Notes under the pieces: generated by a model | Databases searched by the model: none | The model's input: only the letters and a program-made list of their open reading frames with translations | What the model was told of the DNA's origin: nothing | Program-made: the position numbers and the translations under genes | Assembly: GCA_030615425.1 (NCBI GenBank) | Contig: JAUWZG010000035.1 | Coordinates: 1-11,221 of the forward strand | Source of the DNA: Dehalococcoidia bacterium | GTDB lineage: Bacteria > Chloroflexota > Dehalococcoidia > Dehalococcoidales > BS750m-G39 | Direction: 5' to 3' | DNA length: 11,221 bases | Shown: piece after piece, positions 6,918 through 11,221 of the stretch | How the letters are laid out: each line of letters opens with the position of its first letter | Numbering within the stretch: position 1 is the first letter of the stretch

Positions 6918-7755
6918 AGCTCAAACCTTCTTCCTCCGCAGAACTAGGCACCACAACATCAGCACCTTCGGGTACCTTCTCTACTTGGGCGATACGCTCT
7001 TTATACTTCTTATCCCTACCAGTTTGCTTTCTCTGCGCTGATTTAACCAGACCTCCCCACCCGCCAACAAAATACTGGACACCGATTCTGAAGATATTTG
7101 AAGTCACCCAGAAAAGAGCCAGCCCACTGGGAAATGATAAGGTGAGGAAGGCAAACATAATGGGCATCATCCACAGCATCAAGCTTCTCTGTGTCCGCTG
7201 ACTGGGGTCAACAGTGGGCGCCATCACCATCTTCTGCTGTATCCACATCGTTCCCCCAACCAAGAGTGCCAGGAACATGTCACCGCTAGCTAGGTTCAAC
7301 CAGAGGAAATGATTCTCTAAAGGCAGCGCGGAGTATACTACTGGCCAGGAATAAAGATACGGAGCCAGCCCCACCAGATTCTCCGGGATTACCGCCAGAA
7401 CCCGCATTATTGACTGGAATAGGGCTATCCAGATGGGCATCTGGATTAACAGGGGCAATATACAGCCAGCAGGGCTCACCCCAGACTCCTTAAACAGCTT
7501 CATCTGCTCTTGGGCCAGTTTTTGCTTATCCTTGGCGTACTTCTTCTGAAGCTCGGCAATCTTTGGCTGGAGTTCCTGCATCGCCCTAGAGGCACGAGTC
7601 TGCTTCAGGGTAAGGGAAAGCATCGCGCCATTAACAATAAGCGTTACGGCAATAATAGCCAGCCCAAAGTTGCTGAACAAAAAATCGGTCAGCACAATGA
7701 GGGTATTTATCATTGGCTGCATTGCAATTAAATTCCAGATATCACCTATACCCAC
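6805..7755 (-). CDS. yidC: YidC/Oxa1 membrane protein insertase
   Basis: Inserts and folds membrane proteins, alone or with SecYEG. The 316-aa protein lacks the large periplasmic domain of Gram-negative YidC, as in monoderm forms. Predicted membrane segments lie near 12-26, 28-49, 97-122, 157-174 and 191-229. The cytoplasmic loop KQTRASRAMQELQPKIAELQ (51-70) and PAGCILPLLIQMPIW (95-109) are diagnostic. In VTLIVNGAMLSL the residue aligned with the conserved groove arginine is Asn42. The tail after 237 is highly charged, ending in an Arg/Lys-rich stretch (296-316). Residues 280-316 are encoded within the overlap with jag. Start is GTG 7755; AGGT and GAGG lie about 5 and 11 nt upstream, and the spacer from the preceding lipoprotein stop is 18 nt. 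Confidence 0.95.
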   Translation of the reverse strand: MGIGDIWNLIAMQPMINTLIVLTDFLFSNFGLAIIAVTLIVNGAMLSLTLKQTRASRAMQELQPKIAELQKKYAKDKQKLAQEQMKLFKESGVSPAGCILPLLIQMPIWIALFQSIMRVLAVIPENLVGLAPYLYSWPVVYSALPLENHFLWLNLASGDMFLALLVGGTMWIQQKMVMAPTVDPSQRTQRSLMLWMMPIMFAFLTLSFPSGLALFWVTSNIFRIGVQYFVGGWGGLVKSAQRKQTGRDKKYKERIAQVEKVPEGADVVVPSSAEEEGLSYEESGGERQDRGGGYPKSLRQVKPRSRRSRGHRPKRR

Positions 7756-7773
7756 TGAACACCTACCTCACTG

Positions 7774-8946
7774 CTACTCAATAGGTAAACTCCACAGCCT
7801 CGCCCCTGACTCCAAATTCAGAGCATAAAGATTTTGCTCCTGGCTATAAACATAGATAACCCCCTCACTGGCGCAAAGGGGGGTATATATCGCTTCTTCT
7901 ATATCGGCTAACAGCCCAAGCTGGTTATTGCTGGCATCAAGAGCGTATACCTCGCCCGCCTCGGAAGCAATAATAACCTTGCCCTCAACCAAGACCGGCC
8001 AGGAATAAACTGGACTTTCCAGGTCAAATTCGGCTATTTCCCCCCCATTCTCAGCATCCAAAGCATAGACCCTGCCATCAAAACACCCGACATAGACGGT
8101 ACTGTTATAAGCCACCGCTTTAGTCCAGAACCACTTCTCGGCCTCAAACTCCCATTGCTTACTGCCATTGGCAGCATCCACCGCATAAAAATACCTGTCA
8201 AAGGAGCCGAAGTAAACAGTATTATTATAGACCAGGGGAGTGCAAGCAATTGCCCCCTCAGTCTCAAACGGCTCCCACTTTTCTTTGCCAGTAATAGCAT
8301 CTATGGCATAGAGTTTCTTATCAAAGGAACCTATATATAGCGTCTCGCCATCAATAGCCGGGGTTGCCCAAATCTTGTCCCCGGTAGCAAACTCCCATTG
8401 CTTGTCACCAGTCTCAGCATCCAGGGCGTATACCTTGCCATCGGAGCAACCAAAATAGAGACTGTCCAGGGCGGTTATCACGCCGCCAACAATAGGCTCC
8501 AGAGTGCCCTCACGAGGATATACCCATCTCAGTGCCCCGGAACTGGCATTAATGGCAAAAATCTTACCACTATAGCTGCCAACATAAACCAAATCCCCTG
8601 CCACCGCCGGGTTGCCATAGATAGCTACCGGTACAGACGCTGGTGCGCAGCCAAATCCACCACCGGCTGGCGTTGATGGTTCCAGTGAAATCTCCCACAG
8701 GCGGCTACCATCTGATATATCCACAGCCACCAGCTTACCTGTCACAGCTGGCGCGGCACAACCAAATCCAGCGGCTTGCTCTAAGGCAGGACACAAAAAT
8801 ATAGCCCCATCGGCTATCGTCCCCCCTGAACCGCCTTCGGGTGCGGTCTTAATTCCAAGACACCCCAAAACGGTTAGACCAACCAGGAGCAAGATAACCA
8901 GCAGACAAATCTTGCCCACCGATACTGCATTATTTCTAATTCTCAC
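7774..8946 (-). CDS. PQQ-type beta-propeller lipoprotein (BamB-like fold)
   Basis: Predicted surface-anchored lipoprotein of 390 aa; function unknown. It has a hydrophobic signal (about 10-27) with lipobox VLGC (Cys29). The mature part contains eight repeats of the (V/L)YA(L/I)DA-x2-G-x3-W type, near residues 72, 129, 172, 212, 253, 293, 333 and 373, consistent with an eight-bladed PQQ-like propeller. The last two or three repeats have lost the tryptophan dock, except the final LESGARLW. No catalytic PQQ or quinoprotein dehydrogenase motif is evident, so a protein-binding scaffold is more likely than an enzyme. A cysteine-containing motif GFGCA(A)PA occurs twice (61-67 and 97-103) in the first blade region. 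The start is GTG 8946, with GGAGGG and AGG upstream. It sits between yidD and yidC, 28 and 18 nt from its neighbours. BamB itself is an outer-membrane assembly factor, so that role should not be carried over. Confidence 0.87.
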   Translation of the reverse strand: MRIRNNAVSVGKICLLVILLLVGLTVLGCLGIKTAPEGGSGGTIADGAIFLCPALEQAAGFGCAAPAVTGKLVAVDISDGSRLWEISLEPSTPAGGGFGCAPASVPVAIYGNPAVAGDLVYVGSYSGKIFAINASSGALRWVYPREGTLEPIVGGVITALDSLYFGCSDGKVYALDAETGDKQWEFATGDKIWATPAIDGETLYIGSFDKKLYAIDAITGKEKWEPFETEGAIACTPLVYNNTVYFGSFDRYFYAVDAANGSKQWEFEAEKWFWTKAVAYNSTVYVGCFDGRVYALDAENGGEIAEFDLESPVYSWPVLVEGKVIIASEAGEVYALDASNNQLGLLADIEEAIYTPLCASEGVIYVYSQEQNLYALNLESGARLWSLPIE

Positions 8947-8974
8947 TTACCTATTCCCTCCAAAAAGTCCAATA

Positions 8975-9190
8975 TCACGGCACAGGGTCATAGCCACCAG
9001 GATTAAAAGGGTGGCAGCGGGATATGCGTCTTGCCCCCAGCCACACCCCCTTAAACAAGCCAAACCTGGAGATAGCTTCAGAGGTAAATTGAGAGCAGGT
9101 TGGGGCAAAGCGGCAGTTATGTGGCATAACCTGCGACAGGGTAGCCTGATAAAGTCTAATTAATCCTAAGGCAAGCTTCTTCATATTCAC
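8975..9190 (-). CDS. yidD: YidD membrane protein insertion efficiency factor
   Basis: Small membrane-associated protein that assists YidC-dependent insertion. The 71 residues fit the family: an amphipathic N-terminal helix (about 3-20), CRFAPTCS with Cys26 and Cys32, EAISRFGLFKG, RISRCHPF with Cys59 and the terminal GGYDPVP. ATG 9190 gives MNMKK; ATG 9184 is an equally plausible start. Either way the gene begins inside the 3' end of rnpA (overlap of 35 or 29 nt), indicating translational coupling. Confidence 0.95.
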   Translation of the reverse strand: MNMKKLALGLIRLYQATLSQVMPHNCRFAPTCSQFTSEAISRFGLFKGVWLGARRISRCHPFNPGGYDPVP

Positions 9191-9524
9191 TCGCTAATAA
9201 TCGAGCCTGGGATAATAAGCCCTGAACCGATTTCCCCAGACTAGCCAAGCTAGCACCGGCGGCACGAGGACGAGCAATAAAGATAATATCCCATCCCGGC
9301 TTTAATTGTGCTGAACGTAAGATTTCCCGAAGCCGACGCTTCACCCGATTTCTCACCACTGCCTTGCCTACTCGCCGGCTAACCGAGAAGCCATACCGGG
9401 ACAAGGTAAGCCCGTTAGGCAAAGCCTTCATCACCACCGGGTTGCTTACCCACGAGCTACCTTTATCATAAACCAAGGCATACTGCTCTGACTTAGTAAG
9501 GTATTCTTTTCCTCGCATCGTCAT
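9156..9524 (-). CDS. rnpA: Ribonuclease P protein component
   Basis: Protein subunit of RNase P, which removes 5' leaders from pre-tRNAs together with the P RNA (not in this window). The 122-aa protein begins with the usual [14 protein letters not shown] region (9-22), then [18 protein letters not shown], with the RNR signature [10 protein letters not shown] at 58-67, and ends with [14 protein letters not shown] 9524 overlaps the rpmH stop as ATGA, implying coupling; a second ATG at 9518 is also possible, and no strong ribosome site distinguishes them. It overlaps yidD at its 3' end. Confidence 0.96.
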   Translation of the reverse strand: MTMRGKEYLTKSEQYALVYDKGSSWVSNPVVMKALPNGLTLSRYGFSVSRRVGKAVVRNRVKRRLREILRSAQLKPGWDIIFIARPRAAGASLASLGKSVQGLLSQARLLASEYEEACLRIN

Positions 9525-9661
9525 ACCACAGTCAATCGCTTACGACCCTTAAGTCGTCTTGCTTTTAAGACAGCTCGCCCGCCTCGGGTACTCATTCTTG
9601 CCCGAAAGCCATGCTCACGTTTTCTTGGAATCCTCTTTGGCTGATAAGTCCTCTTCGGCAC
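9521..9661 (-). CDS. rpmH: 50S ribosomal protein L34
   Basis: Small basic protein of the large ribosomal subunit, 46 aa. The reading frame begins at GTG 9661 with [19 protein letters not shown] and continues through [21 protein letters not shown], the full family pattern, ending RLTVV and TGA at 9523-9521. GGAG lies 5 nt before the start. The rpmH-rnpA-yidD-yidC-jag order is classic, but no dnaA gene is adjacent here; rpsR lies upstream instead. Confidence 0.96.
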   Translation of the reverse strand: MPKRTYQPKRIPRKREHGFRARMSTRGGRAVLKARRLKGRKRLTVV

Positions 9662-9686
9662 AATAACTCCGTAATAAACCAGAATG

Positions 9687-9716
9687 ATTATACTTCCGTC
9701 ATCTCTGGGGTGTCAA
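9687..9716 (-). promoter_or_regulatory. Strong promoter of the rpmH-rnpA-yidD-yidC-jag operon
   Basis: Perfect consensus boxes on the minus strand: TTGACA (9716-9711) and TATAAT (9692-9687), separated by 18 nt. Predicted start near 9680, giving a leader of about 19 nt with GGAG before the GTG of rpmH. The promoter lies immediately downstream of the terminator of the previous operon. Confidence 0.88.
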
Positions 9717-9732
9717 TCTTGGGGAATCTCAG

Positions 9733-9771
9733 AAAAACTACCCCCCCCTTCTCCTCATCAAGGGAGGGGGG
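9733..9771 (-). terminator. Intrinsic terminator of the rpsF-ssb-rpsR operon
   Basis: On the minus strand a C-tract starting at 9771 pairs with a seven-G tract ending at 9741. An inner CTCC/GGAG helix is separated from it by an AA bulge, and TAG plus five T residues (9737-9733) follow. It lies 23 nt after the rpsR stop and just before the rpmH promoter, insulating the two operons. Confidence 0.72.
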
Positions 9772-9793
9772 GATAAGGTCGGCGAATATCAAA

Positions 9794-10096
9794 CTAATCG
9801 CGTACGCCAACGCCCCCTGTCTTATGGATATGAGCTGGCACATATGGCAGAAGGGCTAAGTGCCGCGCCCTCTTTATAGCCAATGCCAAAGCACGCTGAT
9901 GCTTAGCGCAGGTACCAGTTTTACGGCGAGGCCCAATCTTTCCCCTATCCGATATGTAATGGCGTAATTTAACAGGGTCTTTGTAGTCTATCACTTCGAC
10001 CTTATCAACACAAAGAGAACAAAACTTACGCCTCGGTATATACCTCGCCCTATTCTGCCTTTTGCTCCTTGGCTTGTCAGATTTTCGTCTAACCAC
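9794..10096 (-). CDS. rpsR: 30S ribosomal protein S18
   Basis: Small-subunit ribosomal protein that contacts S6. The 100 aa comprise a basic N-terminal extension and the S18 core: [40 protein letters not shown] and [13 protein letters not shown]. Cys26, Cys29, Cys63 and His66 form a plausible zinc site, so this is the cysteine-containing (C+) form. The frame is closed upstream by a TAG, and GTG 10096 is the first possible start. The nearest good Shine-Dalgarno sequence (AGGAGG) is about 19 nt upstream, unusually far. It is the last gene of rpsF-ssb-rpsR, 43 nt after ssb. Confidence 0.95.
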   Translation of the reverse strand: MVRRKSDKPRSKRQNRARYIPRRKFCSLCVDKVEVIDYKDPVKLRHYISDRGKIGPRRKTGTCAKHQRALALAIKRARHLALLPYVPAHIHKTGGVGVRD

Positions 10097-10139
10097 CTCT
10101 TCTAAGTTACCTAAACCCTCCTAATAAATTTACCAAATT

Positions 10140-10577
10140 CTAACCTTCGTCGGAAAATGGAAGGTCCTCCCCTGGCTCTAGTTCACCAGCACCAACTTCA
10201 CCAGCACCAACCTCCTCAGCCCCCTCCCCGGGAAGAGGAGCTAATGCCTGCCTATCAAGAAAGAGCACTCTGTTAGCAACTATATCAGTTCGAGAGCGCC
10301 TCTGCCCATCCTGACCTTCCCAGGTATGGGTATGTAGCCTGCCCTCAGCATAAACACGCTGACCTTTAGTCAGAAACTGGTTGCAATTTTCAGCTAGCCT
10401 ATTCCAAGCGACCACGGTAAACCACTCCGTCTCCTGCTTACGCTCACCATCGGGGGTGGTATACACCCGATTAGTGGCAACACGAAATGAGGTTACGGGA
10501 TTGCCATTAGGGGTGAAACGCATTTCGGGTTCAGTCCCAACATTTCCTATAATCATCACTTTGTTTAACGTCAACAT
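10140..10577 (-). CDS. ssb: Single-stranded DNA-binding protein
   Basis: Binds and protects single-stranded DNA in replication, repair and recombination. The 145-aa protein has an OB fold (about 1-108): NKVMIIGNVGTEPEMRFTPNG, FRVATNR, EWFTVVAWNRLAENC and KGQRVYAEGRL. A Glu/Gly-rich linker follows, then an acidic tail. The protein-recruiting tip usually ends in Pro-Phe at the last residue; here GEDLPF (136-141) is followed by SDEG before the stop. The linker includes a duplicated VGAGE unit encoded by an exact 15-bp tandem repeat. ATG 10577 has AAAGGAG 9 nt upstream. It lies between rpsF and rpsR, the usual order. Confidence 0.96.
   Translation of the reverse strand: MLTLNKVMIIGNVGTEPEMRFTPNGNPVTSFRVATNRVYTTPDGERKQETEWFTVVAWNRLAENCNQFLTKGQRVYAEGRLHTHTWEGQDGQRRSRTDIVANRVLFLDRQALAPLPGEGAEEVGAGEVGAGELEPGEDLPFSDEG
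10182..10211. repeat. 15-bp tandem duplication within ssb
   Basis: TTCACCAGCACCAAC occurs twice, exactly head to tail (10182-10196 and 10197-10211). In the ssb frame it encodes the repeated linker unit V-G-A-G-E, so copy-number change would alter linker length by five residues without a frameshift. Confidence 0.9.
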
Positions 10578-10635
10578 CGCCTTGAACTCCTTTCGCCCTC
10601 CTCCAACATCCGTAGGAAACAGGCGTTTCTCCTGA

Positions 10636-10947
10636 TTAACTACTCAATCTTACCAGCAAATGCCGCAGAACCTCCTCAGAAATCCGCAGACTTGCTTCAA
10701 GCTCTTTACCCAATGTAGACCTCAATTTGAACTGAGTCAACACATAACTACCCTCCATAAAATGTTTTATTGGATAAGCTAGCTTTCTTTTACCCCACCG
10801 TTCTACATTGGAAATAGTGCCACCATTTTCGGTAATAAAACGACTTACGTTATCTATTACACTATCGAGAGCATTATCCGCAACTTCTGGACTAATAATT
10901 ACTACCAGTTCATAGTCACGAAGCTGCTTATCTTCCTGAGAAACCAT
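10636..10947 (-). CDS. rpsF: 30S ribosomal protein S6
   Basis: Small-subunit ribosomal protein that pairs with S18 on the platform. The 103 aa show the standard S6 pattern: LRDYELVVIISPEV, ENGGTISNVERWGKRKLAYPI, EGSYVLTQF and ISEEVLRHLLVRL. ATG 10947 is preceded by AAGGAG with only a 3-nt gap, a short spacing. It is the first gene of rpsF-ssb-rpsR, with 58 nt to ssb. Confidence 0.96.
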   Translation of the reverse strand: MVSQEDKQLRDYELVVIISPEVADNALDSVIDNVSRFITENGGTISNVERWGKRKLAYPIKHFMEGSYVLTQFKLRSTLGKELEASLRISEEVLRHLLVRLSS

Positions 10948-10971
10948 AGTCTCCTTAAAAACTAATTAGAT

Positions 10972-11001
10972 ATTATAACACACAACAAAGAACACAAACA
11001 A
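10972..11001 (-). promoter_or_regulatory. Promoter of the rpsF-ssb-rpsR operon
   Basis: On the minus strand a perfect TATAAT (10977-10972) with TG-n before it (extended -10), and TTGTTT (11001-10996) 18 nt upstream as the -35. Predicted start near 10965, giving a leader of about 18 nt to rpsF. Confidence 0.72.
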
Positions 11002-11062
11002 TACCTCTGGATTAATAGAGGCCGCTTATCGTGGGTAATAAACCGCCCTGGCACCAACTAGC

Positions 11063-11091
11063 TTGACACAATAAAATGCCCCTGATAGACT
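11063..11091 (+). promoter_or_regulatory. Promoter of tRNA-Asp
   Basis: Perfect TTGACA (11063-11068), a 17-nt spacer and TAGACT (11086-11091) preceded by TG-n. Predicted start near 11098, about 50 nt before the mature tRNA, leaving a 5' leader for RNase P. Confidence 0.7.
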
Positions 11092-11146
11092 TTAGCTAAG
11101 TAAAAGGTCCGATTACTGACGCCCGAATATCTCACTGAACAAGAAT

Positions 11147-11220
11147 GGCCCCGTGGTGTAGTGGACAAACATGCCACCCTGTCACGGTGGAGATCGGGGG
11201 TTCGAATCCCCCCGGGGTCG
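11147..11220 (+). tRNA. tRNA-Asp (anticodon GUC)
   Basis: Complete 74-nt cloverleaf: acceptor GGCCCCG/CGGGGTC (one G-U pair), D stem GTGT/ACAT, anticodon stem CCACC/GGTGG around the loop CTGTCAC with anticodon GTC at 11181-11183. The variable loop is 5 nt, and the T stem GGGGG/CCCCC encloses TTCGAAT. The discriminator base is G (11220), as required for aspartate identity. The final window base is C, so an encoded CCA cannot be judged. Confidence 0.97.
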
Positions 11221-11221
11221 C

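Noticed and set aside
9662..9793. Replication origin next to rpmH
   Set aside because: rpmH often neighbours dnaA/oriC, but there is no dnaA and no cluster of DnaA boxes; the gap is fully explained by a terminator, a promoter and a short leader.
11004..11021. CCTCT-N8-AGAGG inverted repeat upstream of the rpsF promoter
   Set aside because: A 5-bp stem with an 8-nt loop and no T tract is weak; it could arise by chance, so it is not annotated as an operator or terminator.
1..11221. Mobile element, CRISPR array, toxin-antitoxin or defence system
   Set aside because: No transposase, integrase, direct-repeat array, target-site duplication or defence-type gene is visible; all long coding regions belong to housekeeping or envelope families.

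Overview
This window looks like a chromosomal, largely housekeeping segment from a Dehalococcoidia-like member of the Chloroflexota. That placement is an inference. It rests on intermediate GC content, frequent GTG/TTG starts, a eukaryote-like (type 2) isoleucyl-tRNA synthetase controlled by a T-box, an ADP-forming acyl-CoA synthetase subunit, a DUF169 protein, and a YidC/Jag machinery of Gram-positive type. I see no phage, transposon, CRISPR array or insertion sequence.

Layout: (1) 1-669, minus: 5' part of an ADP-forming acyl-CoA synthetase beta subunit, cut by the window edge. (2) 670-898: divergent intergenic region with a promoter for each side and a tight four-tract G-quadruplex motif between them. 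(3) 899-2011, plus: HtrA/DegP-type serine protease, probably translated from a leaderless mRNA. (4) 2008-5031, minus: ileS, convergent with htrA; one CTAG palindrome supplies the stop codon of both genes. (5) 5053-5368, minus: promoter plus T-box riboswitch (AUC specifier, T-box motif, attenuator) controlling ileS. (6) 5408-9661, minus: rpmH-rnpA-yidD-[PQQ-propeller lipoprotein]-yidC-jag-DUF169, tightly packed with several overlaps, behind a consensus promoter at 9687-9716. (7) 9794-10947, minus: rpsF-ssb-rpsR, ended by a GC-rich terminator. (8) 11063-11220, plus: promoter and tRNA-Asp(GUC).

How the genes fit together: rpsF/ssb/rpsR and rpmH/rnpA/tRNA-Asp/ileS serve translation, replication and tRNA maturation or charging. 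yidD/yidC/jag form the membrane-protein insertion module. The secreted or membrane-anchored HtrA and the eight-repeat propeller lipoprotein are envelope proteins, and the latter sits inside the insertion module.

The most noteworthy points are: the IleRS class I signature is GIHH instead of HxGH, a swap linked in type 2 IleRS to extreme mupirocin resistance; yidC and jag overlap by 113 nt, with the arginine-rich YidC tail encoded in the overlap; YidC has Asn where the groove arginine is expected; a propeller lipoprotein interrupts the yidD-yidC pair; the SSB C-terminal PF motif is followed by four extra residues; and a G-quadruplex motif lies between the divergent promoters. I do not see a wholly new multi-gene system here.
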